From positions 1 through 45,652 of the forward strand of contig URBK01000020.1 of the NCBI GenBank assembly GCA_900546065.1: a stretch of 45,652 nt of DNA, written 5' to 3'. The notes beneath the pieces were generated by a model that was not told the DNA's origin, made no database searches, and was given only the letters and a program-made list of their open reading frames with translations. This document shows, one piece after another, positions 1 through 8,562 of the stretch. Numbering within the stretch: position 1 is the stretch's first letter; every line of letters begins with the position of its first letter. The DNA is from an uncultured Alistipes sp. GTDB lineage: Bacteria > Bacteroidota > Bacteroidia > Bacteroidales > Rikenellaceae. The position numbers and the translations under genes were made by a program.

Positions 1-64
1 ACTGTATTTCAATAATTTCAAAGACCGATTAGCCAACTTTTATTGGACAGTAGTGTCATTTGTT

Positions 65-1456
65 ATGAAAAGAGGCTCAAAGATTATTCTATCCGTGCTT
101 GCGGTGGTAATCGTGCTTTGCGTCGTCTACCGACTGGTGAACAAGGCGCCGTCGGCCGACTTGGAGAGCAATGCACAAATGGAGCAGATCGTGGCCAGCA
201 GCGAATGTATATCATGCCACTCGGCCGATCCCAAGCTGCCCTTCTATGCCAACTTCCCCGTAGCGGGCAAGCTCGTGCAGGAGGATGTACGTCTGGGCTA
301 CCGCTCGTTCGACATGGCCCCGATGATGGAGGCGCTGAAGAACGGCCGGAAGATCAACGAGGTCGATCTGGCAAAGGTCGAGAAGGTGATTGCCGACGGA
401 TCGATGCCGCTGGCCAAATATTATCTCGTACACTGGGGTTCGTCGCTCACTGACAAGGAGACGCAGATGGCTCTGGCATGGGCGAAGTCCCAGCGTGAGA
501 CCTTCTATCCCAACCCGCTGGCCGACAAGGAGTGGGCAAACGAGACCGTCCGTCCGATTCAGGACTCGGTTCCGGTCGATATCCGCAAGGTGATACTGGG
601 AGAGATGCTGTACAACGATACCCGTCTGTCGGCCGACAACACCATCTCGTGCGCCTCGTGTCACGGACTCAATACTGGAGGTGTCGACAACAAGGCCTTC
701 TCGGAGGGTGTCGGCGGGCAGTTTGGAGGAGTGAACGCCCCCACGGTCTTCAACGCATACTACAACTTCGTGCAGTTCTGGGACGGCCGTGCCGCGACGC
801 TGGCCGATCAGGCCGCAGGGCCTCCGGTAAACCCCGTGGAGATGGCCTGCAACTCTTTCGACGAGATATGCGACAAGCTCAAGGCCGACGAAACCTTCAA
901 CAAGGCATTCACGGAGGTATATGCCGACGGCATCAACCAAGCCAACATCACCAATGCCATACAGGAGTTCGAGAAGACCCTTCTGACGCCCAATTCGCGC
1001 TTCGACAAGTACCTCAAGGGCGACAAGACGGCCATGAATGCCGACGAGGTTGCCGGATACGAACTCTTCAAGAAGTACAACTGCGCCACGTGCCACGTAG
1101 GCGAGAATATGGGCGGACAGTCGTACGAGCTGATGGGTATCAAGCAGGACTATTTTGCGGACCGCGGCACGGAGCTTACCAACGAGGATAACGGCCGCTA
1201 CAAGGAGACCAAGGATGAGCGCGACCGCCACCGCTTCAAGGTGCCCGGACTGCGCAACATCGCCCTGACGGCCCCCTACTACCACGACGCCACGCAGGCT
1301 ACGCTGGAGGATGCCGTCGTCTCGATGGCCCGCTACGAGGTAGGCGAGGAGCTCTCGCAGCAGGAGGTTCAGGAGATCGTCGCTTTCCTCAAGACCCTGA
1401 CCGGAGAGTATAAGGGCAAGCTGCTCACAAACGACAACTACCCCGAGACCAAATAA
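65..1456 (+). CDS. Membrane-anchored three-haem cytochrome c peroxidase (CcpA/MauG superfamily)
   Basis: Predicted to reduce H2O2 at the periplasmic face using electrons from cytochromes. An in-frame GTG lies 12 bases upstream, but I chose the ATG at 65 because it is directly followed by a basic N-terminus and a hydrophobic anchor (about residues 7-25). Three CxxCH haem-binding motifs are visible: CISCH (48-52), CASCH (196-200) and CATCH (340-344). The first lies in an N-terminal haem-binding domain of the PF14376 type. The other two belong to the classical di-haem peroxidase domain (PF03150), spaced about 144 residues apart as expected. Length is 463 aa, against about 330-350 for two-haem enzymes, so the extra length is the N-terminal domain. 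A strong terminator follows, and the gene looks monocistronic. The extra haem probably delivers electrons from the membrane (inference). Confidence 0.93.
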   Translation: MKRGSKIILSVLAVVIVLCVVYRLVNKAPSADLESNAQMEQIVASSECISCHSADPKLPFYANFPVAGKLVQEDVRLGYRSFDMAPMMEALKNGRKINEVDLAKVEKVIADGSMPLAKYYLVHWGSSLTDKETQMALAWAKSQRETFYPNPLADKEWANETVRPIQDSVPVDIRKVILGEMLYNDTRLSADNTISCASCHGLNTGGVDNKAFSEGVGGQFGGVNAPTVFNAYYNFVQFWDGRAATLADQAAGPPVNPVEMACNSFDEICDKLKADETFNKAFTEVYADGINQANITNAIQEFEKTLLTPNSRFDKYLKGDKTAMNADEVAGYELFKKYNCATCHVGENMGGQSYELMGIKQDYFADRGTELTNEDNGRYKETKDERDRHRFKVPGLRNIALTAPYYHDATQATLEDAVVSMARYEVGEELSQQEVQEIVAFLKTLTGEYKGKLLTNDNYPETK

Positions 1457-1520
1457 GGCTCTGCTCGGGAAATGATCTCTTCCACAAGAACCGGAGGAGT
1501 CTGATACAAATTCATCCATT

Positions 1521-1557
1521 CAGTCCGATGCGCCACGGCGTGTCGGGCTGATTTTTT
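1521..1557 (+). terminator. Rho-independent terminator of the cytochrome peroxidase gene
   Basis: CAGTCCGA pairs with TCGGGCTG (one G-U pair), with an inner CGCC/GGCG stem, followed by ATTTTTTATT. Confidence 0.85.
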
Positions 1558-2110
1558 ATTCTGCCTCCGCTAACAAATCCCCCGCTGCCTCGGCCTCGCG
1601 CGGCATATAAGGCCCCCGCACGTGAAAGACGGCCAGTGCGGATGATAGCGTATTTTCAGGATTTTCTTTCCCGCGCAGCCGCGCCATGTTTAGGGCACAG
1701 CTGCCACGAGCCGAATATCCCTACGGCCGCATATTCCCTCCGCACGCATACGCGCCGCAAAAGAGCCCGCAAAGTCTCATCGGCATACGGCATAGAGAGT
1801 TAGCCTCGCCGCCACACGCCGCACTGGTAAAATCAAAATGAACCGGTCACCGTGCCTGATACGCCGACAGCCATCTACCCACCCGGCACTCTTCGCGTAT
1901 GCCGATGCTCTTGCCGACACGCGCAAAATACACCTGTTCTTTGAAATACGACATAATTTTAGTAACTTGCTCTTGTCCGGATGCATGCCGACAAAGGCTG
2001 CCGCGCCGCATGCGACGCCGCCGCTCCACGGGGCACGAAGCGCCGCCGAAGATGGCGCATGCGCATCTCGACACACCGACCAACCGCAACCATATTAAAC
2101 CTGTAATGCT
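1558..2110. other. Intergenic region with no recognisable gene
   Basis: About 550 bases between the peroxidase terminator and the next gene. Several short overlapping reading frames exist on both strands, but none has a recognisable domain or a convincing start. The only feature I can support is a candidate promoter near 1940-1970, listed separately. If that promoter is used, the following gene has a leader of roughly 130 bases. Confidence 0.6.
1940..1970 (+). promoter_or_regulatory. Candidate Bacteroidota promoter for the 2111 gene
   Basis: TTTG at 1940-1943 is followed after 19 bases by TAACTTGC at 1963-1970, an imperfect match to TAnnTTTG. The spacing is ideal, but the -7 box has two mismatches. 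Confidence 0.45.
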
Positions 2111-2806
2111 ATGAACCGAAAACTCAGGATGGGGATGGTAGGTGGGGGCAACAACGCCTTCATCGGAGCCGTACACCGCGCCGCAGCTCTCATGGATAAC
2201 CGCATAGAGCTGGTATGCGGCTGTTTCAGCTCCCACCCCGACATTTCGCTCGCCTCGGGCCGCGAGTACTTTCTGCCCGACAACCGCATCTACTTCTCCC
2301 ACGCCGAGATGATCGAGAAGGAGTCCGCCCTTCCCGACGGGGAGCGTATGGATTTCATATCTATCGTCACGCCCAACGTCACCCACTTCGAGCCGGCGAT
2401 GATGGCCTCGCAGGTGGCCGTGGGTGACGAGAACGCACTCAAGATACGCATCTACGGCGAGAAGGGAGGCATCGAGTGGCGGCAGGAGGAGCCCAACACC
2501 CTGCTGGTAAAACGCACCGACCGCCCGACGGAGATCGTACGTGTGGGCAACGGCTACATGGGCGCGGCGGCCAAGGCCAACACACGCACCCCCGCAGGCC
2601 ACCCCGAGGGCTACATAGAGGCCTTCGCCAACATCTACCGCAACTTCGCACGCACCGTCATGGCCAAGCGCGACGGCCGCGAGCCCGAAGCCTCGTGGCT
2701 CGACTTCCCGGGTGTGGACGACGGCATCCGCGGCATGCAGTTCATCGAGACCGTCGTAAGATCGGGATACGAGCAGAACGTAAAATGGATCAAATGGATA
2801 GAATAG
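2111..2806 (+). CDS. Gfo/Idh/MocA oxidoreductase with an in-frame internal deletion
   Basis: The family uses NAD(P) to oxidise or reduce sugars and inositols and is normally about 380-390 residues; this protein has 231. Residues 1-98 are a standard N-terminal Rossmann half: the GMVGGG nucleotide loop, FIGAVHRAA, and SIVTPN at the end of a beta strand. From about residue 100 the sequence jumps to the usual C-terminal part (SQVAVGDENAL, YGEKGG, GHPEGYIEAFANIYRNFA, DFPGVDDGIRGM). Missing between them is a segment of about 150-160 residues that holds the E/DKP catalytic lysine and the GDIGTH region. The join is near 2399-2413 and keeps the frame. The protein is therefore probably catalytically dead, or the join is an assembly error. 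It lies 38 bases upstream of a TIM-barrel isomerase, its usual partner. Confidence 0.85.
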   Translation: MNRKLRMGMVGGGNNAFIGAVHRAAALMDNRIELVCGCFSSHPDISLASGREYFLPDNRIYFSHAEMIEKESALPDGERMDFISIVTPNVTHFEPAMMASQVAVGDENALKIRIYGEKGGIEWRQEEPNTLLVKRTDRPTEIVRVGNGYMGAAAKANTRTPAGHPEGYIEAFANIYRNFARTVMAKRDGREPEASWLDFPGVDDGIRGMQFIETVVRSGYEQNVKWIKWIE

Positions 2807-2844
2807 CAACAGAATAAAATAAATAATAGAAAATCATAACGTAT

Positions 2845-3837
2845 ATGGCACGTAAGGTAACATTATACACGGCACAATGGGCCGACATGAGCCTTGAGAC
2901 CATCTGCCGCAAGGCTTCCGAGATGGGATACGACGGACTCGAACTGGCCTGCAACGACAATCACCTCAACCTCGACACGCTGAGTCAGGAGCATTGCGAC
3001 AGCATACGCGCGACGATGAAGCGATACGGACTCGAACTCTATATCGTATCGAACCACCCGCTCGGGCAGTGCGTATGCGACCCGATCGACCGCCGCCACA
3101 AGAATATCCTCTCGCCGCGCATCTGGGGTGACGGCGACCCCGAAGGGGTGCGCCAGCGCGCCACGGCCGAGATGATCAGGCTGGGCGAGGCGGCCAAGAT
3201 GCTGGGCGTGGATACGGTCGTAGGTTTCACCGGAAGCCCCATCTGGCACATGTTGTACGCCTTCCCGCCCATATCGCAGGATGACGTGCAGGCCGGATTC
3301 GACGAGTTCGCACGCCGCTTCCGTCCCATACTCGACGCTTATCAGAAGATGGGCATACGATTCGCCCTTGAGGCCCACCCCACCGAGATCGCATTCGACA
3401 TCGCGTCGGCCAAGCGCGCCCTCGAGGCCTTGGACTACCACCCCGCCTTCGGCTTCAACTACGACCCGAGCCACCTCGGATACCAAGGTGTCGATTACGT
3501 GCAGTTCATCTACACCTTTGCCGACCGCATATTCCACGTACACATGAAGGATGTGTGGTGGTCCGACAAGCCGATGCCTGCGGGCGTCTTCGGCGGGCAC
3601 CTCCCCTTCGGCGACGTGGACCGATATTGGGATTTCCGCAGCATGGGCCGCGGCAAGATCAACTTCGAGGAGATCATCCGCGCACTCAACCGCATAAACT
3701 ACCAAGGCCCTCTCTCGGTCGAGTGGGAGGACAGCGGCATGGACCGCGAGCACGGCGCCGCCGAGTCGCTCCGCTTCGTCAAGAGCATAGACTTCAAGCC
3801 CTCGACCATAGCCTTCGACGCCGGATTCGAGAAGTAG
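2845..3837 (+). CDS. Sugar phosphate isomerase/epimerase (xylose isomerase-like TIM barrel)
   Basis: This 330-residue protein has the AP-endonuclease/xylose isomerase-like TIM-barrel fold (PF01261). Likely metal-binding residues sit at the ends of beta strands: the Glu in FALEAHPTE, the Asp/His of NYDPSHLGYQ, the His pair in HVHMKD and the Glu in SVEWED. Such proteins isomerise or epimerise keto-sugars and inositols in the cytoplasm. They are often encoded next to Gfo/Idh/MocA dehydrogenases, as here, where the 38-base gap implies co-transcription. The substrate cannot be read from the sequence. Unlike its upstream neighbour, this gene is full length with no sign of damage. Confidence 0.9.
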   Translation: MARKVTLYTAQWADMSLETICRKASEMGYDGLELACNDNHLNLDTLSQEHCDSIRATMKRYGLELYIVSNHPLGQCVCDPIDRRHKNILSPRIWGDGDPEGVRQRATAEMIRLGEAAKMLGVDTVVGFTGSPIWHMLYAFPPISQDDVQAGFDEFARRFRPILDAYQKMGIRFALEAHPTEIAFDIASAKRALEALDYHPAFGFNYDPSHLGYQGVDYVQFIYTFADRIFHVHMKDVWWSDKPMPAGVFGGHLPFGDVDRYWDFRSMGRGKINFEEIIRALNRINYQGPLSVEWEDSGMDREHGAAESLRFVKSIDFKPSTIAFDAGFEK

Positions 3838-3861
3838 CGGCCGCACGGCTTGCTCCCGTCA

Positions 3862-3908
3862 CAGGCTCCGCGCCGCCTCCCCTTCGGGGCGGGCGGCCGC
3901 GGAGCCTG
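3862..3908 (+). terminator. GC-rich hairpin, terminator-like
   Basis: CAGGCTCCGCG pairs with CGCGGAGCCTG around a GC-rich inner arm with a TTCG loop. Only a weak T-run (CGTTTCGTC) follows, so it may act as a weak terminator or an RNA stabiliser. Confidence 0.5.
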
Positions 3909-4007
3909 CGCGTTTCGTCATGCCCCCATACCCGATACAGGACATGAACCCACTCCCGAAGAGCAATATGGCAGCGGCCGCATAGGGTTTTTGTGCGGTA
4001 AATTTCG

Positions 4008-4015
4008 TAGCTTTG
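4008..4015 (+). promoter_or_regulatory. -7 promoter element (TAGCTTTG) for the 4072 gene
   Basis: An exact TAnnTTTG match 56 bases before the start codon. A TTTTTG at 3988-3993 is present but only 14 bases away, shorter than the usual 19-21, so the -33 assignment is uncertain. Confidence 0.6.
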
Positions 4016-4071
4016 CATAGGCAAGCCCCCTGCGGGGCGACCCTACATCACAAAACGTCACACACGGAAAC

Positions 4072-5073
4072 ATGAAAAGATTCAAGATTGGAATAATCGG
4101 CGCGGGGCATATCGCCATCAAGATGGCCTCTACGCTCAACGCCATGCAGAGTGCCGAGCCCTACGGCATAGCGGCACGCGACAGGTCGAAGGCCGAAGCC
4201 TTCGCCGCGGCACACAACATAACGAAGGCCTACGGCAGCTACGAGGCGCTGGCCGACGATCCCGACGTCGACCTGATCTACATAGCCACGCCCCACAGCC
4301 TCCACTACACCCACGCGCGCATGTGCCTCGAGCGGGGCAAGGCCGTACTCTGCGAGAAGGCCTTCACGGCCAACGCCGCCGAAGCCGAGGAGCTCATACG
4401 CCTCTCGCAGAGTAAGGGTATATTCCTTGCGGAGGCCATCTGGACGCGGTACATGCCCTTCTCGCGCACCATCGCCGAGATTGCCGCCAGCGGCGCCATC
4501 GGCACGCCACACATGCTCTCCGCACATCTGGGCTACCCCGTAGGCACGGTGGAGCGTATCCTGCGGCCCGAGCTGGGCGGCGGCGCGCTGCTCGACCTCG
4601 GGGTCTACACACTCAACTTCGCATCGATGTGTTTCGGTGCAGACATAGCCCGCATCGACTCCGCATGCACACTCTCCGAGACGGGCGTAGACCTGCAGGA
4701 GAGCATCACGCTGCGCTTCGCCGACGGCCGCATGGCCATACTCCAAGCCACGGCCCTGTGTGCCAACGACCGTCAGGGCATCATCTGCGGCGACAAGGGC
4801 TACATAGTCGTCGACAACATCAACAACCCCCTGCATGCGACGCTCCATGCGCCCGACCACACCGTCGTGCGCACATACGACGCCCCGCCCCAGATCACGG
4901 GATTCGAGTATCAGGTGCAGGCGTGTATCGACGCCATCGGCGAGGGCCGCATCGAGACCCCGTACATGCCGCACAGCGAGTCGCTCCGCATCATGCGTAT
5001 CATGGACGGCCTGCGGCGCCAGTGGGGTGTCACCTTCCCAAACGACGCATTCCGCGGCGAAGAGTCTCGCTGA
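4072..5073 (+). CDS. Gfo/Idh/MocA family oxidoreductase, dihydrodiol dehydrogenase-like
   Basis: A full-length 333-residue NAD(P)-dependent oxidoreductase. The N-terminus carries GIIGAGHIA, the Rossmann dinucleotide loop. YIATPHSLHYTHA and CEKAF follow; CEKAF holds the presumed catalytic lysine in an EKA rather than EKP context, as in trans-1,2-dihydrobenzenediol dehydrogenase-type members. The C-terminal half has GGGALLDLGVYTLN, matching the family's G-x-D-x-G-x-H/Y active-site region. It probably oxidises a sugar or cyclic diol in the cytoplasm; the substrate is unknown. A hairpin and a separate -7 element suggest transcription independent of the isomerase gene 234 bases upstream. The next gene is convergent. 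Confidence 0.9.
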   Translation: MKRFKIGIIGAGHIAIKMASTLNAMQSAEPYGIAARDRSKAEAFAAAHNITKAYGSYEALADDPDVDLIYIATPHSLHYTHARMCLERGKAVLCEKAFTANAAEAEELIRLSQSKGIFLAEAIWTRYMPFSRTIAEIAASGAIGTPHMLSAHLGYPVGTVERILRPELGGGALLDLGVYTLNFASMCFGADIARIDSACTLSETGVDLQESITLRFADGRMAILQATALCANDRQGIICGDKGYIVVDNINNPLHATLHAPDHTVVRTYDAPPQITGFEYQVQACIDAIGEGRIETPYMPHSESLRIMRIMDGLRRQWGVTFPNDAFRGEESR

Positions 5074-5130
5074 TTGCCCGAAGGATAACAGGGAAAAATA
5101 TGCCGCCCGAGAGGACGGCAGAGCAGGCAT

Positions 5131-5155
5131 GCGGGCACGTTACGCGTAAGCCCGC
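5131..5155. repeat. Inverted repeat between convergent genes
   Basis: GCGGGC and GCCCGC flank the palindrome TTACGCGTAA. There is no T-run, so it is at most a weak terminator for the convergent genes. Confidence 0.4.
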
Positions 5156-5171
5156 CGCAAGGGGGCGCCTC

Positions 5172-6539
5172 TCAGGCGTTGGCCGGTACCCCGTTTATCG
5201 ACATGCGGCCCTTGAGCTGATGGTAGACATAGACGAATGCCGGTATGAGGAACAGATTTGCGAAGAGCCATGCGGTCGGGTCGCCGAGGCATACGCCCAC
5301 GAACTTCAACGCCGGCACCAGATAGAGACTCACAAGCACGCGCGCTATCATCTCCGAGACGCCCGAGAAGATCGACAGCCGCGTATATCCCGCACCCTGA
5401 ATCGTATAACGCAATATGCTCAGCGACCCGAGCAGTATGAACGACGAGGTGTTGATATGCAGGAAGAGCACCGTATCCTTCATGATCTCGGTCTCTGCGG
5501 GCGAGATGAAGAGCAGGGCGAACTTGTCGGCCATAGCCCACATGACGGCCGCTATGACCACCGAATACTCGACCATTACCAGCGTTGCCGACTTCACGCC
5601 CGAGAGTATGCGGTCGGGTTTTCCGGCACCGTAGTTCTGGCCCGTATATGTGGCCATTGCCATGCCCAGCGCGTCGAGCGGGCACATGACGAACATCTTG
5701 ATGCGCATGGCGGCGGTGAAGGCCGCAACGCACGCCGTACCCAGCGCGTTGTTGGCGCTCTGCAGCATGATGCTTCCGATGGCCGTGATCGAGAACTGCA
5801 GTCCCATCGGCACGCCTATCGCGAGCAGCTCGCCCGCCAGATCGCGGCGGAAGATGCGGTCCTCGGGCTCCGTGCGCAGGATCTCGAACTTGCGGTACAT
5901 GTATATGTAGCACAACAGCGCCGAGACTCCCTGCGACACCACCGTGGCGATGCCCGCGCCGGCGACGCCCCACCCCAGCACGATGATGAAGAAGAGGTCG
6001 AGCACGATATTCAGCACCGTCGACAGCAGCAGGAACCAGAAGGGTGTCTTGCTGTCGCCCAAGGCGCGTATGATACACGAAAGCAGGTTGTAGAAGAAGG
6101 TGCAGGGTACACCTATGAAGGTGATGAGCAGATAGATATACGCCCCGTCGAAGATATTGTCGGGGGTCTGCATCGAGCGCAGGATGAATCCGCAGAGCAG
6201 GCTCGTGACTACGGCCACCGCCACCGACATCCCGGCCGCGAGCTTCAGGCTCACCGAGACGTAGCGGCGCATGGTCACATGGTCGTGCGCGCCGAACTTC
6301 TGTGCCACGGGTATGCTGAAACCGCCGCAGCAGCCGTTGCAGAATCCCAATATGAGAAATACCACCGACGTACTTGCACCTACGGATGCCAAGGCGTCGA
6401 TTCCGAGGAAGCGTCCCACAATGGCCGCATCCACCAGCGAATAGGTCTGCTGGAGGACGTTGCCCAGAAGCAGGGGCAGCGTAAACTTCAATATCAGAGG
6501 CAGACTCGGCCCCGATGTCATCTCACGTAATTGTGCCAT
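5172..6539 (-). CDS. MATE family multidrug/metabolite efflux transporter
   Basis: An inner-membrane Na+- or H+-coupled exporter. The protein is 455 residues, typical of MATE, with about 12 hydrophobic segments in two homologous halves. MATE signatures visible are LPLLLGNVLQQTYSLVDAAI near the N-terminus, the ALGDSKTP stretch after TM4, and TYTGQNYGAGKPDR in the second half. The reading frame extends 14 codons further upstream. I chose the ATG at 6539 (MAQLREMT) because family members start just before TM1, and because a -7 element at 6579-6586 overlaps the start of the longer frame. Nothing in the context identifies the substrate. Confidence 0.93.
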   Translation of the reverse strand: MAQLREMTSGPSLPLILKFTLPLLLGNVLQQTYSLVDAAIVGRFLGIDALASVGASTSVVFLILGFCNGCCGGFSIPVAQKFGAHDHVTMRRYVSVSLKLAAGMSVAVAVVTSLLCGFILRSMQTPDNIFDGAYIYLLITFIGVPCTFFYNLLSCIIRALGDSKTPFWFLLLSTVLNIVLDLFFIIVLGWGVAGAGIATVVSQGVSALLCYIYMYRKFEILRTEPEDRIFRRDLAGELLAIGVPMGLQFSITAIGSIMLQSANNALGTACVAAFTAAMRIKMFVMCPLDALGMAMATYTGQNYGAGKPDRILSGVKSATLVMVEYSVVIAAVMWAMADKFALLFISPAETEIMKDTVLFLHINTSSFILLGSLSILRYTIQGAGYTRLSIFSGVSEMIARVLVSLYLVPALKFVGVCLGDPTAWLFANLFLIPAFVYVYHQLKGRMSINGVPANA

Positions 6540-6578
6540 ATTTCCTCTATATTTTATCCTTAACGCAAAAACAGCGTG

Positions 6579-6586
6579 CAAAATTA
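6579..6586 (-). promoter_or_regulatory. -7 promoter element (TAATTTTG) for the MATE gene
   Basis: Exact TAnnTTTG on the minus strand, about 40 bases from the chosen start. No TTTG at the expected -33 distance. Confidence 0.5.
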
Positions 6587-6824
6587 TATTAAAGTTCTGA
6601 AATGAGGTAACATCGGCACATTAAATAGTCGCAACAACACTATTTTTTGTTTCGCGGCCGCCACGAAATGTCCCTTGCGGCCCCTTTTCCGAGGCCCGAG
6701 CACGCAGAGATAAGGAACAATACGTGAATCATACCCATACACAAGCGGCCATCCGTACAGGGCCGAGAACAAGAGTGAGGACAGGAGTGATGACAATGCC
6801 TCGGGGATGCCGTCTTCATATAAT

Positions 6825-6860
6825 AAATACAGGGCTGCGCGTCCGCGCAGCCCTGTATTT
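6825..6860. terminator. Perfect inverted repeat, probable bidirectional terminator
   Basis: Arms of 16 bases (AAATACAGGGCTGCGC and its exact complement) sit around a 4-base loop. It lies 20 bases beyond the fucosidase remnant, which reads into it from the right. The AAAT/ATTT outer arms supply T-rich tails on both strands. Confidence 0.75.
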
Positions 6861-6879
6861 ACCTGCATTACGCCGCGAC

Positions 6880-7419
6880 TCACTCGCAGACGATACGGAA
6901 ACCGACAGCCGTATTGAGCTTCGCCGAGTCGGGATATACAATCTCCAGCGCCCCGTCACTCTGCGACCACTCGACCTGAGTATCGGCACCCAGCAGCTCC
7001 ACCGACGCGATCTTCCCCTCCATCAGGCCGCTTGCGCTGCCCAGAGACCTTATCGAGAGCTTCTCGCCCGCCGCGGGGACAGTCATGCACCACGCATACA
7101 GGGCGCCGTCCTTGCCCTTGGTGAATCGCATATCGGTCGTATGGAATGGATGTTCGGCCTGCCAGCGTCCTATGCTGCCGCCGGGAAGTACGTTCATCAC
7201 GCCGTCGGCACCCTCGCCGAAGACCTTCCATGCCGAGCTGCCGTAGATGCCATCGCCGTTGATACGCATCCAGTCACCCATCGGCACCTAGTTCTCGGGC
7301 AAGGGGCTGTGCACCGGCGGCATCGGCTCCAGATCGTAATCCACACCCGAATCCGCCTATCTGCCGCACGAGGCGAGGCACGCCCCGAGCAGCATGATAT
7401 TCAGTAACTTTCTTCTCAT
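6880..7419 (-). pseudogene. Alpha-L-fucosidase (GH29) remnant: signal peptide plus C-terminal piece
   Basis: Read as one 180-codon frame from the ATG at 7419, this encodes a lipoprotein signal peptide ending LASC, then TAG at codon 21 (7357-7359), a short proline-rich stretch, TAG at codon 44 (7288-7290, where a Trp codon would fit), then MGDWMRINGDGIYGS and a beta-rich tail. The MG-W--NG--IYG segment is the hallmark near the end of GH29 catalytic domains, just before the C-terminal beta domain. The (beta/alpha)8 barrel, several hundred residues with the Asp nucleophile, is gone. The frame is kept across the deletion, so the deletion may have come first and the nonsense changes later (inference). 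No intact fucosidase is present in the window. Confidence 0.8.
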
Positions 7420-7451
7420 AGTATTTTTATATGTTGGATTATCAAGGTTTC

Positions 7452-7565
7452 CCATTCCGAGACTCAGCGCGCCCCTCTTCCGCTCGTCTCCATTCCGAGA
7501 CCCAGCGCGCCCCTCTTACGCTCGTCTCCATTCCGAGACTCAGCACGCCCCTCTTCCGCACATCT
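7452..7565. repeat. Tandem repeat, 38 bp period, three copies
   Basis: Copies begin at 7452, 7490 and 7528 with the phrase CCATTCCGAGA, and differ by a few bases. A degenerate fourth begins at 7566 (CCATCCCGCA). The repeats occupy the spacer between the fucosidase remnant and the AlkZ-related gene. The rest of 7420-7878 contains only the -7 element at 7824. Confidence 0.85.
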
Positions 7566-7823
7566 CCATCCCGCACCGGCCGTCTTCTCCGGCCATAGCG
7601 CTCCGCAACTGAACGCAGGCCTCCGCCCGCCATATAATGCGCGCGGCATGCGGAACTGCGTGATTCTCAACCTCTACAAATATATTAATTAAATTTTTTT
7701 CATACGACGCCGCGACCTATTTTTTCTGCACCGGACGCCTCTTTTCAAACGTCTCTGGAGCCAAAATGCCCCCTGCGGAAGATATTTTCATCGCCGGCCG
7801 CGCCGCCGAACCGATTTATAGAC

Positions 7824-7831
7824 TAAATTTG
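7824..7831 (+). promoter_or_regulatory. -7 promoter element (TAAATTTG) for the 7879 gene
   Basis: Exact TAnnTTTG, 47 bases upstream of the start codon. No clear -33 TTTG. Confidence 0.55.
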
Positions 7832-7878
7832 CATACGGACAAACAGATACGGGACCGGAAGAGGCAAACGCGAAAACC

Positions 7879-8547
7879 ATGTCAGAAGGATTCATACATA
7901 CGGCGTCGGCGCTGATCGACTACATCAACGACGTGGGGTTTCTGCCGCTGCTCAACGTCGGCGTTGCGGGGTGGTCGGCCGACGAGGCCGTAGACGAGGA
8001 GTGCCGCTACGCCATGCGGCCCGACGGAAGCTGGGAGTGGCCCCTCTGGGAGTGGAAGGGCGAGATCCTGCGCGAGAGCGGCTGCGCCTACGGCAAGTTC
8101 TTCGGCGGCAAGGCCGCCTTCGTCAGCCGCGCGTGGTGGCCCGACATGTGCAACTACCGCCGCAGCCGCGCGCCCCTGCCCGCCGAGGATAGCATCGAGC
8201 GCGCCATCCTCGACACCCTCAAGGCCGAGGGGAGCATGGTGAGCCGCGAGCTGCGCACCGCATGCGGCATGACCGGTCGCGGCATGCGCAGCCGCTTCGA
8301 CAGCTGCATAACACGTCTGCAGGCGCAATGCCGTATCGTCACCGAGGATTTCGTCTACGCCCACGACAGCCGCGGACATCGCTACGGCTGGGGCCTTGCC
8401 CTGCTCACGACGCCCGAGGTGCTCTTCGGCGTGGAGGCGTGCCGCCCCGACCGCACGCCCGACGAGTCGCGCGAGCGCATAATCCGCCAGCTGCGGCATA
8501 TACTCCCCGCCCTCCCCGAGCAGCGCATAGCCCGCTTGGCGGGATAA
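7879..8547 (+). CDS. AlkZ-related winged-helix protein, function unknown
   Basis: This 222-residue protein resembles small Bacteroidales/Firmicutes proteins annotated as AlkZ-related (winged-helix, HTH_42/YcaQ-like). Visible features are an N-terminal block DYINDVGFLPLL, the Trp-rich WEWPLWEWKGEI, YGKFFGGKAAFVSR, a helix-rich central part with VSRELRTACGM (probable winged helix), and a C-terminal YGWGLALLTTPE block. AlkZ proper is a DNA glycosylase of about 400 residues that unhooks interstrand crosslinks. This shorter relative lacks much of that length, so glycosylase activity should not be assumed. The gene stands alone with its own -7 element, between a damaged fucosidase and the LRR lipoprotein locus on the other strand. 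Confidence 0.7.
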   Translation: MSEGFIHTASALIDYINDVGFLPLLNVGVAGWSADEAVDEECRYAMRPDGSWEWPLWEWKGEILRESGCAYGKFFGGKAAFVSRAWWPDMCNYRRSRAPLPAEDSIERAILDTLKAEGSMVSRELRTACGMTGRGMRSRFDSCITRLQAQCRIVTEDFVYAHDSRGHRYGWGLALLTTPEVLFGVEACRPDRTPDESRERIIRQLRHILPALPEQRIARLAG

Positions 8548-8562
8548 TCGGCACTATTCATA

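Noticed and set aside
1558..2110. Small RNA or riboswitch in the long spacer
   Set aside because: No conserved riboswitch core or well-formed structure could be recognised by eye.
4629..6530. 633-residue plus-strand frame
   Set aside because: Runs out of frame through the end of an oxidoreductase gene and antisense to the MATE gene; no domain.
7288..7359. In-frame TAG codons in the fucosidase remnant as readthrough or recoding
   Set aside because: The catalytic barrel is missing as well, so ordinary pseudogene decay explains the stops.
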